Shown piece by piece: positions 1-7,564 of a DNA stretch of 21,924 nucleotides. The DNA is taken from the NCBI GenBank assembly GCA_031278395.1, contig JAITKM010000049.1:1-21924 (forward strand), written 5' to 3'. The stretch's first letter is position 1. Each line of letters opens with the position of its first letter. Source of the stretch: Deltaproteobacteria bacterium (GTDB lineage Bacteria; Bdellovibrionota_C; UBA2361; SZUA-149; JAITKM01). The position numbers were made by a program, and so were the translations under genes. The notes below the pieces were generated by a model. The model did no database searches and was not told the DNA's origin. It was given only the letters and a program-made list of their open reading frames with translations.

Positions 1-1
1 A

Positions 2-117
2 TTCTGGTATGGGGTTACTTTTATATATAGGGTTAAAAGAAAATAATAAATAAATTCAATATATTAAAATCTATAAAATAATAGGAAAATAATAAATTAA
101 ATAACCCCATACCAGAG
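2..117. repeat. Dispersed 3'-flank repeat, inverted pair 1
   Basis: The left arm (2-22) carries the core CTGGTATGGGGTTACTTTT. The right arm (101-117) is its near-complement, ataaccccataccagag. About 78 bases of almost pure A/T separate them. This is one member of a family found throughout the window. It lies beyond the 3' end of the minus-strand NUDIX gene. Confidence 0.75.
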
Positions 118-119
118 AA

Positions 120-176
120 ACCAGAGAAACCATCGGTGATAATCTCCGCATGCAAACTAACCACTAACCACTCTTG
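120..176 (+). repeat. 57-bp direct repeat, left copy
   Basis: Bases 120-176 are identical to 1447-1503. The unit begins accagagaaaccatcggtg and ends ctaaccactaaccactcttg. In both copies it follows the dispersed-repeat arm taaccccatacc; this left copy has an extra accagaga-type duplication at the junction. The two copies bracket the NUDIX gene in direct orientation. Confidence 0.9.
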
Positions 177-349
177 TGCTAACCACTGACCACTAATTTC
201 TGGAAAAACAGGAAGTTAAATTTTGGAATTTTATTAAAGGAAAAGTGTATTCCCTAGTTTTCAAACTATGACAAAGTCATAATTAAAACCTTCATGCCGG
301 GGAATACATGCGGCAATCAAAACTCTCATCGATAACCTTACCAAACAGC
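177..349. other. Gap 3' of NUDIX gene, hairpin candidate
   Basis: No coding region is supported here. A 9-bp perfect inverted repeat (246-254 with 300-308, tgtattccc/gggaataca) encloses a smaller tatgac/gtcata hairpin near 266-280. On the minus strand the outer stem is followed by cttttcctttaa, so it could terminate NUDIX transcription. The U-tract is impure, so this is only a candidate. Confidence 0.35.
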
Positions 350-964
350 TTACCGAATCGCTATCAGCTGTCCGTCTTGAACTATCGGAAATGGGATATT
401 GTCGAAGTTCACAGGAACCTCTCCATTCGCGATGGCTGCTAGCCCGAAGGCCATCATCAGTGGTGTCCGTCCAGGACACATTGAATCCTTTCCGCAAACG
501 AACTTTCGTCCGTTTTCGGCGATACTTTCGCCGTCGACCCAGGCAAAATTTATTGACTCCGCAGACGTCTTTAATTCGACGTCTTCCAACAGTTCAATCA
601 TGTAGCAACTGGCTACATCAACTGAACCCCTGGAGGGGTTGTAGAGAAAGAGAGGAATGTCAATGTAATTGACATTCACTTTATTGTTCTCTACGTCAAT
701 TCCTGTCTCCTCCCATACTTCCCTAAAGCAGCATTCCAATCTGCTTTCGGTGAACACCATTTCACCGGTTCCGGTTTGGTTTTTCTTCCGACCTCCGCCG
801 GGGAGGTTAAAGTATCCTGGAAAAGTTGGGGCATCATGTCCTCTCTGACAGACGAGAAATTTTTTCTCGCCGTTTACAATGAAGGCGAAAACGCCTTCCG
901 TAAGAGGAAGTCCTTCATACTCCGGCTTCCATTTATACTCTTCTATCTTCTTCACTTTGGGCAT
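350..964 (-). CDS. NUDIX hydrolase, probably acquired
   Basis: The protein is a NUDIX-superfamily pyrophosphohydrolase, which cleaves nucleoside diphosphates linked to another moiety with a divalent metal; the substrate cannot be told. The Nudix box is complete: G-x5-E-x7-REVWEETGI, read as GEMVFTE, SRLECCF, REVWEETGI. A Gly-rich strand (NLPGGG) precedes it, as is usual. I chose the Met at 964 (MPKVKK) because an AGAAAGG stretch lies 14 bases upstream; the frame stays open to an ATG at 1060, which would add 32 residues of poor character. Hand counts of two 60-base samples gave 45% and 52% G+C, well above neighbouring genes, and the region is bracketed by 57-bp direct repeats. Recent acquisition is therefore inferred. 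Confidence 0.85.
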   Translation of the reverse strand: MPKVKKIEEYKWKPEYEGLPLTEGVFAFIVNGEKKFLVCQRGHDAPTFPGYFNLPGGGRKKNQTGTGEMVFTESRLECCFREVWEETGIDVENNKVNVNYIDIPLFLYNPSRGSVDVASCYMIELLEDVELKTSAESINFAWVDGESIAENGRKFVCGKDSMCPGRTPLMMAFGLAAIANGEVPVNFDNIPFPIVQDGQLIAIR

Positions 965-1410
965 GGTCGAGACCATTACCTTTCTGCTGGGTGGGAGATT
1001 CCCGTTCCCAGCTAAAATCTTAGTGGGAACGAAAATCATCACAACAGCGTGATGAAGCATGCAAGTATTATGATAAAAATCGCCTAAAGTGTAACATTTT
1101 TTTTGAAACCGGCTAAAAATATATGAATTTTAACCGGTTAGATAGATATACAACGTAAAATGAATTATGTTATTTCGCTTCCGACCCTGCCACCGTATCG
1201 TGTTTAACCCCTACGTCCTTGAAAATGTTTTTGATAAACAAAGTAACCCTACACCAAAGAAAAAACGTTGAGCTAAAAAAAAATCAATTAAAGTAAATAA
1301 TTTGTATATAGATTTTCTATCCAGAAAAAATCTACATATATATAGGCATTATGTCGGCATGGCTCGGTTGGTTTGGCGTATTACTAGAGTGTTTTTTCTT
1401 TTATATATAA

Positions 1411-1442
1411 GGTTACTTTTAACCCTATATGTAAAAGTAACC
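1411..1442. repeat. 11-bp perfect inverted repeat in dispersed element
   Basis: ggttactttta (1411-1421) and taaaagtaacc (1432-1442) are exact complements with a 10-base loop. The right arm continues into a full dispersed-repeat copy (1432-1455) and then into the second 57-bp direct repeat. Confidence 0.75.
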
Positions 1443-1446
1443 CCAT

Positions 1447-1503
1447 ACCAGAGAAACCATCGGTGATAATCTCCGCATGCAAACTAACCACTAACCACTC
1501 TTG
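1447..1503 (+). repeat. 57-bp direct repeat, right copy
   Basis: Identical over 57 bases to 120-176 and in the same orientation. It closes a segment of about 1.3 kb that contains the NUDIX gene. Immediately after it the dispersed-repeat fragment accccataccaga (1504-1516) begins. Confidence 0.9.
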
Positions 1504-1526
1504 ACCCCATACCAGAATTACCAGGA

Positions 1527-2756
1527 TTAATAATCACACCCTTGCACTGCAATAGAGTGACCAATCCATGGATAGCTACCTCTATCATCTATACAAGTAA
1601 CCATTAAAAGATAGGCCTCAGCGCCTACTGATAAATTATTATCAACACATTGAAGCGTATTGCCAGTCGTTTCTTTTTTTCTAGTAATGGTAGTACAAAT
1701 AACCTTACCATTTTTATATATATAATAACCACACACGTTACTTTCATTATTATATCTTTCCCAACTTAAAATTAATGAGTCGCCACTCTTAGTTGCCTTA
1801 ATAGGTGATGATAAAAGATTTGTCGTGTAAAAAGCTCTCCGAACTAAATCACCTGTTGATTTGTCGATAACATTAATTACATACGCATCCATGTTACTTT
1901 TTAACACTTGGTCAGCTGCAAGTGTCCATCGATTATCTGTCGTCTCTGCTAAAACTCCACCCCTCAAAATCTGATATTTATAATTTTCTCCGCAAGATGG
2001 CCATTCAAGTAGATGTCCACCATTTTCTGCTTCTGTAACTGTAACTTGCATGCAGGCAGGACAACCTAAAATAGATGAACTAACACTCGACGATGAAGAA
2101 GTTTCCTCAGGTACACATCGCTTCTTATTACTATCATTATTAGTAGTAACACATTTTGTTTTATCACAACAATCAGCATCTGTCTTACAAAACACATTAC
2201 AACTAGAACTAGAAGATTTACTAGAAACATTACAGGTCTTTTTAGCCGGTACTGCTTTACAATCATAATCCATATAGAACTCACATGGATATTTATCTTT
2301 TGAAGAAGATTTACAATTAAATCTAAAATCTCGAAGCAAAGCATTCTGTGTAGCTTTAGTGTTAAAATATGTCCTATAAGTCGCTATACCATGTTGAAAA
2401 TCATCAGCTACACTAGTAGGCAAATTTCCGTAACGTTTCTGAAAACAATGAGACAATGTACCACTATGATATGTTAACATTATCCCTCTCTCCGTTTTAT
2501 CCATTTTAACAACCGGCACGTTAAGACATGAACTCGAAGAACTAAATGTAACCAATGAACTATCAACAGAACTCGAAGAACCTCGACTAGTTATACTTGA
2601 TGAACTTTTTGCTTTAGATTTTAAAATGGAACTAATACTATATTTTTCATGGCAATATTTTTCGCAATCACAATTAAATTCGCTAAAATGCTGAGCTGAT
2701 ACAGGAAAAGAAAATAACGATATTGTCAAAAACAAGGTTGGAACTAACAAAACCAA
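1527..2756 (-). CDS. Secreted Ser/Cys-rich protein, phase-variable 5' end
   Basis: The family is not recognised. As read from a TTG at 2756 it has 409 residues. A hydrophobic segment (2-20) ends in VSA-QHF, a signal peptidase I type site. Poly-Ser linkers lie near 50-76, 178-185 and 219-228. Between the last two is a small Cys-rich module, C186-x3-C-x5-CC-x4-C-x11-C214, whose spacing matches an inhibitor-cystine-knot pattern. Residues 235-409 hold two beta-rich repeats that resemble fibronectin type III folds (weak). The TTG lacks a basic n-region; the open frame continues upstream through FIKILSR to the CAAT tract, and the only nearby ATG (2833) is out of frame by one repeat unit. The intact protein probably starts there in other phases. 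A role at the cell surface or toward a host is inference. Confidence 0.75.
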   Translation of the reverse strand: MVLLVPTLFLTISLFSFPVSAQHFSEFNCDCEKYCHEKYSISSILKSKAKSSSSITSRGSSSSVDSSLVTFSSSSSCLNVPVVKMDKTERGIMLTYHSGTLSHCFQKRYGNLPTSVADDFQHGIATYRTYFNTKATQNALLRDFRFNCKSSSKDKYPCEFYMDYDCKAVPAKKTCNVSSKSSSSSCNVFCKTDADCCDKTKCVTTNNDSNKKRCVPEETSSSSSVSSSILGCPACMQVTVTEAENGGHLLEWPSCGENYKYQILRGGVLAETTDNRWTLAADQVLKSNMDAYVINVIDKSTGDLVRRAFYTTNLLSSPIKATKSGDSLILSWERYNNESNVCGYYIYKNGKVICTTITRKKETTGNTLQCVDNNLSVGAEAYLLMVTCIDDRGSYPWIGHSIAVQGCDY

Positions 2757-2785
2757 CCTACTTAGAATTTTTATAAAACTATACC

Positions 2786-2829
<44 letters not shown>

Positions 2830-3016
2830 CCATAAAATTAGTGTACTTTTGGAGTTAATATATATTTAATAACAGTTGCAAACTTTTTAGCTTATACTGA
2901 AGATAAAGGCGGCGCAGTTCATATTACAAAATATAAATTGTTGTCAAGCTTTCATTTTATTTTTTTCTGGGGGGGGGGATTTCTGGTTAGTTCTGGTTAT
3001 TAATTTCTGGTGCGGT

Positions 3017-3058
3017 TTCTCCTGGTACAGGGTTACTTTCTCCTGGTACAGGGTTACT
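3017..3058 (+). repeat. Tandem pair of dispersed repeats
   Basis: Two exact head-to-tail 21-base units, ttctcctggtacagggttac plus t, at 3017-3037 and 3038-3058. They are a variant (tacaggg for tatgggg) of the window-wide repeat. A copy in the opposite orientation lies at 3149-3167. Confidence 0.85.
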
Positions 3059-3308
3059 TGGTTTATTAGTTTTTTCATGCCTTAAATAAATATAACACAC
3101 TAAATTGCTTTGTGATTTTTTAAAAAGTCTAAAAACGAAAGTAAAATCAAAAGTAACCCCTATATGGTTTTTCAAAGAGTATTAACATTAAAAAATCTTT
3201 TGTTTATAAGAAACAAGAGAAAAACCAGAAAAAAACAATTTATAAAGAATAAATTTTCGCATCTTGCTAGTGATAATATGCCTATACCAGTAAAACACCA
3301 GAAGTTAC

Positions 3309-3335
3309 TTGACCTTAGATATCGTAATATATTAT
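3309..3335 (+). promoter_or_regulatory. Possible secG promoter
   Basis: TTGACC (3309-3314) and TATTAT (3330-3335) are separated by 15 bases, about 50 bases before the secG ATG. The spacing is short for a sigma-70 type promoter, so this is tentative. Confidence 0.35.
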
Positions 3336-3387
3336 GTAGGTAACGTTTTTTTATGATTTTATAAAATTTTTAAGGACGTTACTTTTT

Positions 3388-3726
3388 ATGGACTATATTA
3401 CTAGTATTTATTTAATTGTTTGCGTTTTCTTAGTGTTGGTGATTTTGTTTCAGCAAGGCTCTGGTGCTGATGCTGGCGTGTCTTTTGGTGGTGGCGGAAA
3501 TACTCTCTTTGGAGCAAGCGGTGCAGACACTCTGCTAATAAAGATTACAACCGGTTTAGCCGTAGCGTTCATGTGTTGTGCTGTCTATTTAACTTATCTC
3601 TCAAAACAATCAATTGCAACTATCGATGGAAGAGGTAGCATTTCTGCCACTCTTCCAGATGCCAAACCTAAGATAATCGAACCAACAACAGAGGCAACTA
3701 ATCCAGCAGAGTCTCAGAATAAATAA
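3388..3726 (+). CDS. secG: Preprotein translocase subunit SecG
   Basis: SecG is the small non-essential subunit of the SecYEG channel, assisting SecA-driven export across the inner membrane. The 112 residues show the family layout: a first membrane helix (about 3-21), the conserved FQQGSGADAGVSFGGG loop (21-37) with the NTLFGASGADTLL segment, a second helix (about 50-70), then a variable polar tail. An AAGGA at 3373-3377 lies 10 bases before the ATG. It is the only large plus-strand gene in the first half of the window and stands alone, convergent with the next gene. The sequence is ordinary for the family. Confidence 0.95.
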   Translation: MDYITSIYLIVCVFLVLVILFQQGSGADAGVSFGGGGNTLFGASGADTLLIKITTGLAVAFMCCAVYLTYLSKQSIATIDGRGSISATLPDAKPKIIEPTTEATNPAESQNK

Positions 3727-4052
3727 TTTTGCCCTGATACTGGAAATAGTAGCAGGATGAGAGAAGTGTTATTATTTTTTCTAGTGCAGGGTTACTTTTG
3801 AGATTTTTGAGAATCTTAACTTGATACTTCAAAAAAATCTTAACAAAATCAGGCGTCACTATTATAAAAACTAACACATCTAAAACATACTGCATCTTAA
3901 CGTAAACTAAAGAGAAATTATCGGATTATGTTAGGTTAACTAACCACTTAATTAGGAAGTAAGGGGGGAACTTTTTAAAATAAAGAAATTGACTCACAAC
4001 AACCCGATACCAGAAATTCCAGAAATTAAATAAGTTAAGGTGTGTTATTTTT
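3727..4052. other. Convergent gap with repeat fragments
   Basis: No gene is supported between the convergent ends of secG and the 175-residue protein. A partial dispersed repeat (3783-3799, agtgcagggttactttt) lies 57 bases after the secG stop in sense orientation, and another (4001-4017, aacccgataccagaaat) lies toward the other gene. A G6 run sits near 3963. Confidence 0.6.
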
Positions 4053-4053
4053 A

Positions 4054-4101
4054 ATTAAAAAAATAGGCGGTATAATACATTATTATATTATAACCGCCTT
4101 A
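4054..4101 (-). terminator. Rho-independent terminator
   Basis: Read on minus, aggcggt (4099-4093) pairs with accgcct (4071-4065), and five more A/T pairs follow after a one-base bulge. The hairpin is followed by a T7 run (4064-4057 region). It begins five bases after the stop codon of the upstream minus-strand gene, so assignment to that gene is clear. Confidence 0.8.
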
Positions 4102-4105
4102 ATAC

Positions 4106-4633
4106 CTATTTGAGCTTTTTTATGACACTCTTTAAAAGACTGTCTTTTATTTCATCTACAATTTTATCAACTAAATATAGATGATTACTTAACACTTCGT
4201 CGCCGAGCTCAATTAAATAATTTTCTACATTTTGTTCATCATTGCCGATAAACATCCTTTCAAAAATATTCATTGCCTTTTTTAAAAAAGCTTCTTTAAT
4301 CTCGGTTTGTAAATTTTTATTGAGATGATCTTGAAAATTCTTCTCAAAGATCTTTTCAATACTCAAATTTTTACTTTTCGAAGACTGATGATATTCTTCT
4401 AAAATTTCATCTACAAATTCTCTAGAAGACCCCAATTCTACATGTTTTAAGAATTTTTCACGAATCTCTTTGTAAACTGTATTTTTGATTTCCCCAGAGA
4501 AGTCTGACTTGATCTTCTCAGTATCATCATTTTCTTTTTTAAGCTGCAATTCTTCTTTTTGCTGCTGCTTCATAAATGAAGCTAAGGTAGGAGCAGTGGC
4601 AATTGGATGTAGCTCAAATCTTATCGTTACCAT
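4106..4633 (-). CDS. Hypothetical helical charged protein
   Basis: Not recognised. I start it at the ATG at 4633 (MVTIRFELHP), 175 residues, because AAAGGAA lies about 10 bases upstream; an ATG at 4696 would add 21 residues with no ribosome binding site I can see. After a short N-terminal strand-like segment, the rest is highly charged, Lys/Glu-rich and predicted by eye to be almost entirely helical (for example residues 25-75 and 95-175). No signal peptide, membrane segment or Cys is evident. It is monocistronic with its own strong terminator, and it faces secG. No function is proposed. Confidence 0.7.
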   Translation of the reverse strand: MVTIRFELHPIATAPTLASFMKQQQKEELQLKKENDDTEKIKSDFSGEIKNTVYKEIREKFLKHVELGSSREFVDEILEEYHQSSKSKNLSIEKIFEKNFQDHLNKNLQTEIKEAFLKKAMNIFERMFIGNDEQNVENYLIELGDEVLSNHLYLVDKIVDEIKDSLLKSVIKKLK

Positions 4634-4932
4634 AAAAAATAATTCCTTTCTTTGGTTTTTACCAAAATAGAATTTAAAACCTTTAAAAAACAACACACCT
4701 TCACAGTAAACCTAAATACTACTTAGTTACACTATGAAGGAATTTGTTACGCTTCTACTCAGATTATTATTGTCTTACAGATATAAATGAACGAGTGTTT
4801 ATATAAAACAACAAAGATGTTACTATATGTAACTGTTCTATATTTGCTATATAAAAGGATGGATATATAATATAACCATAATTATCAAGAAGTATCTGAA
4901 ATTTTTATTAAATTTTAGATTAAATGTATTAC
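4634..4932. other. Non-coding gap
   Basis: AT-rich, with no credible reading frame. An imperfect inverted repeat (ccttcacagtaa near 4698 against ttacactatgaagg near 4727) lies 65 bases upstream of the minus-strand gene start and could be an operator or leader hairpin. Nothing else stands out before the repeat element at 4933. Confidence 0.5.
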
Positions 4933-5062
4933 TTCTCTGGTATAGGGTTACTTTCTCTTTTAGACTTATTAAAATATCTTTAAAAAATACTAAGTAAATT
5001 AAGCACGTTATTTATACTAAATTACTAAAAAATAATAAATAAAGTAACCCGGTACCAGAAAA
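4933..5062. repeat. Dispersed repeat, inverted pair abutting smpB stop
   Basis: The arms are 4933-4954 (ttctctggtatagggttact) and 5041-5062 (aaagtaacccggtaccagaa), imperfect complements with an 86-base A/T-rich centre. The right arm ends on the base before the smpB stop codon at 5063. In smpB sense the first arm reads TTCTGGTACCGGGTTACTTT. Confidence 0.8.
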
Positions 5063-5563
5063 CTAAATAGCAATCTTCTTGCGAATCCCACGTTCAATTT
5101 CGCGATTAGCTTCTTTCTTTTTTAAATCTTCACGTTTATCGTAAAGCTTTTTACCTCTACCTAACCCGATTTCGATTTTACACCTGCGATTTTTAAAATA
5201 AACCTTCAGTGGCACTAAAGTTAAGCCTTTTTGCTGAATTGCGGAAAATAATTTTTCTATTTCATCCATATGCAAAAGTAATTTACGATCTCGTGTAGTT
5301 GAATGATCCTCCTCACGAGAATGCGAGTACGGACTAATATGCGAACCAATCAAAAAAACTTCATGATCTAAAACTTTAAGATAAGTATCTTTAAGATTAA
5401 TATTACCTTCTCGAATAGATTTTACCTCGCTACCTTTCAAGCTAATTCCTGCTTCGTAGCACTGCAAAATTTCATAATCATGAAAAGCTTTTTTATTATT
5501 GGCAATAATTAAAATCCCATCAGATGCTGAAAATTTTGCAATATGTTTGCCTTTTTTAGTCAT
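5063..5563 (-). CDS. smpB: SsrA-binding protein SmpB
   Basis: SmpB binds tmRNA and delivers it to stalled ribosomes for trans-translation. The 166-residue product starting at 5563 (MTKKGKHIAKF) has the family's OB-fold core: YEAGISLKGSEVKSIREG (36-52), HISPYSH (75-81), the TRDRKLLLH stretch (90-98), the VPLKVYFK strand (117-124), and the basic C-terminal tail GRGKKLYDKREDLKKKEANRE (135-155), which inserts in the mRNA channel. The frame is open up to 5635, but that extension runs into the tRNA-Trp gene and is not homologous, so I reject it. No clear Shine-Dalgarno precedes the ATG; it may be translated from a processed tRNA-mRNA transcript. It sits where many bacteria keep secE. Confidence 0.95.
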   Translation of the reverse strand: MTKKGKHIAKFSASDGILIIANNKKAFHDYEILQCYEAGISLKGSEVKSIREGNINLKDTYLKVLDHEVFLIGSHISPYSHSREEDHSTTRDRKLLLHMDEIEKLFSAIQQKGLTLVPLKVYFKNRRCKIEIGLGRGKKLYDKREDLKKKEANREIERGIRKKIAI

Positions 5564-5601
5564 GATAAATTTGAGGAGAATTTCAAGAATATAGAAAGCT
5601 T

Positions 5602-5677
5602 TGGCACGCCCGGAGGGACTTGAACCCCCAACCAACGGATTTGGAGTCCGCTACTCTACCAATTGAGCCACGAGCGT
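5602..5677 (-). tRNA. trnW: tRNA-Trp (CCA anticodon)
   Basis: A 76-base cloverleaf: acceptor ACGCTCG/CGGGCGT with one T-G pair, D stem GCTC/GAGT, anticodon stem GCGGA/TCCGT with loop CTCCAAA (anticodon CCA), T arm GGGGG-TTCAAGT-CCCTC, discriminator G and an encoded CCA (5604-5602). It lies 84 bases after the tuf stop on the same strand, the common tuf-trnW order. Confidence 0.95.
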
Positions 5678-5761
5678 AAGAAAAAATTATAACTGACTAA
5701 ACATTTTCCTCCTCTCCAGCTAATTTTAGAGAGTTGGAAAATATTAATCATTAAGAAATTA

Positions 5762-6952
5762 CTACTTAATTATCTCAGTTACTACACCAGACCCAACAGT
5801 TCGTCCACCTTCACGAATAGCAAAACGTAACTCTTTATCCATTGCAATCGGCTGAATTAACTCAACGGTCATTGCTATGTTATCACCAGGCATAACCATC
5901 TCTTGACCAGCAGGTAACTCTACTACGCCAGTGACATCTGTAGTTCTAAAATAAAACTGCGGACGGTAACCTTTAACAAACGGAGTATGACGCCCACCTT
6001 CTTCTTTAGTTAAAACATAAGCCTGAGCTTTAAACTTAGTATGCGGAGTAATTGTGCCTGGAGCAGCCAAAACCTGACCACGTTCAATATCTTCACGCTT
6101 AATACCACGTAATAGAGTTCCAACATTATCTCCTGCTTCACCACGATCTAATTCTTTACGGAACATCTCAACACCAGTTACTGTTGTTTTTGTCGTAGCC
6201 TTAATACCTACGATTTCAATTTCTTCACCAACTTTAACAACACCGCGCTCAATTCTACCTGTAGCTACAGTTCCACGCCCCGGAATACTAAATACATCCT
6301 CAACTGGCATTAAGAACGGTTTATCAATATCTCTCTTTGGCTCAGGTATATAGCTATCCAATGCCTCTAATAGTTTACCAATTGCTTCTTCGCCATATTC
6401 ACCTTTGTCGCCTTCTAGAGCTTTTAAAGCCGAACCACGAATAATAGGAATATCATCTCCAGGAAATTCATATTTAGTTAGCAATTCACGAACTTCCATT
6501 TCTACTAGGTCTAGCAACTCAGGGTCATCAACCATATCGCACTTATTTAAGAACACAATGATATAAGGTACGCCAACCTGACGAGCTAATAAAATATGCT
6601 CACGAGTTTGTGGCATAGGCCCGTCATTAGCGCTAACCACTAAAATTGCGCCGTCCATTTGAGCTGCTCCAGTAATCATATTCTTTACATAGTCGGCATG
6701 ACCTGGACAATCAACATGTGCGTAATGATGTGTTGCGGTTTGGTATTCAACATGAGAAGTAGCAATTGTAATACCACGCTCTCTTTCTTCTGGAGCATTA
6801 TCAATCTGCCCATAATCCTTAAAGTTCGCCAAACCTTTCGCAGCACAAATTTTTGTAATTGCAGCTGTTAAAGTTGTTTTACCATGGTCAACATGACCAA
6901 TTGTTCCGACGTTCACATGCGGTTTATTTCGGACATATTTTTCTTTTGCCAT
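5762..6952 (-). CDS. tuf: Elongation factor Tu
   Basis: EF-Tu is the GTPase that brings aminoacyl-tRNA to the ribosome. The 396-residue frame is full length. Visible motifs are the P-loop GHVDHGKT (19-26), the switch I segment [19 protein letters not shown] with the catalytic His (about 81-88), NKCD (about 136-139) and SALKALEG; domains II and III follow, ending [15 protein letters not shown] lies eight bases before the ATG. Next on the same strand are tRNA-Trp and smpB. Nothing is unusual in the protein. Confidence 0.97.
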   Translation of the reverse strand: MAKEKYVRNKPHVNVGTIGHVDHGKTTLTAAITKICAAKGLANFKDYGQIDNAPEERERGITIATSHVEYQTATHHYAHVDCPGHADYVKNMITGAAQMDGAILVVSANDGPMPQTREHILLARQVGVPYIIVFLNKCDMVDDPELLDLVEMEVRELLTKYEFPGDDIPIIRGSALKALEGDKGEYGEEAIGKLLEALDSYIPEPKRDIDKPFLMPVEDVFSIPGRGTVATGRIERGVVKVGEEIEIVGIKATTKTTVTGVEMFRKELDRGEAGDNVGTLLRGIKREDIERGQVLAAPGTITPHTKFKAQAYVLTKEEGGRHTPFVKGYRPQFYFRTTDVTGVVELPAGQEMVMPGDNIAMTVELIQPIAMDKELRFAIREGGRTVGSGVVTEIIK

Positions 6953-7284
6953 ATTAGTTCTCCATTATTAAAGTTAAAATAATTATTAATTACATTAAAA
7001 AATCTGAATATTGTTCAGTATGATTAAAAGCTTTTAGATTTTGCCCTTTTAAACCATTGAAAGAACAGCCCCCCAGAAAAAAACAGTTCGCCCATATAGA
7101 AGATTTTGAATTAAAATGCAAATCTTTTTTAATAAACTCATAAAACTTTATAAAAGAAGAGTATTATTTCAAAATTGGTAATTTTTACGAAGGATATGTA
7201 TAATATATATTATTTCAATAAATGTTGACTTATCTAAAAAACTATGCCACAAGGACAACGCTTTTTTAAAAAAAATATTATTGA
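6953..7284. other. Divergent gap between tuf and initiator tRNA
   Basis: The tuf ribosome binding site (ggag, eight bases from the ATG) is at its left end. No ORF is credible. A C6 run (7069-7074) precedes a short A7. The right half carries the likely promoter of the initiator tRNA. Notably, I find no dispersed-repeat copy here, in a gap that lies between two 5' ends. Confidence 0.6.
7175..7204 (+). promoter_or_regulatory. Possible promoter of initiator tRNA
   Basis: TTGGTA (7175-7180) and a perfect TATAAT (7199-7204) with an 18-base spacer lie about 80 bases upstream of the tRNA. A second TTGACT at 7225-7230 lacks a good -10 at normal spacing. Confidence 0.45.
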
Positions 7285-7361
<77 letters not shown>

Positions 7362-7493
7362 AGCAATATATTTTTTTAAATAATAGTTTATGATAGTTTT
7401 TTAGTTATTACTAATCGTGACCCCTTCCCTCACCTAAGCATCTAAATTTACCACTCCAATACTAGATATTTTTTATCCGCGAATTCTTCGTAA

Positions 7494-7549
7494 TTTCTGG
7501 TATGGGGTTACTTTTAGCTATATTTTTTTAAGTAACCCCATACCAGAAA
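7494..7549. terminator. Dispersed-repeat hairpin, possible two-way terminator
   Basis: tttctggtatggggttactt (7494-7513) and its exact complement (7530-7549) form a 20-bp perfect stem with a 16-base A/T loop. It lies between the convergent ends of the initiator tRNA (plus) and the PBP1A gene (minus, stop at 7565). On plus it is followed by aaaaaactct, on minus by attacg, so no proper U-tract supports intrinsic termination. It is the cleanest copy of the dispersed family. Confidence 0.7.
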
Positions 7550-7564
7550 AAACTCTAAAAAAAG

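Larger units (their letters stand above)
1061..1526. other. Non-coding gap with repeats and hairpins
   Basis: No gene is supported. It holds an imperfect hairpin at 1107-1139 (aaccggctaaaaat against aattttaaccggtt), a divergent dispersed-repeat copy at 1240-1258 (aaagtaaccctacaccaaa), an A/T-rich imperfect hairpin near 1305-1345, an 11-bp perfect hairpin at 1411-1442, the second 57-bp direct repeat, and a repeat fragment at 1504-1517 abutting the next gene's stop. Confidence 0.7.

Noticed and set aside
391-672. Plus-strand ORFs overlapping the NUDIX gene
   Set aside because: They are shadows of a minus-strand gene with a complete Nudix box.
2987-3175. A 62-codon minus-strand ORF with two VPGE repeats
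   Set aside because: The repeated peptide is only the tandem dispersed repeat read in frame; there is no ribosome binding site or other coding character.
5564-5635. Upstream extension of smpB
   Set aside because: It would translate the 3' part of tRNA-Trp and has no similarity to SmpB; the ATG at 5563 matches the family's N-terminus.
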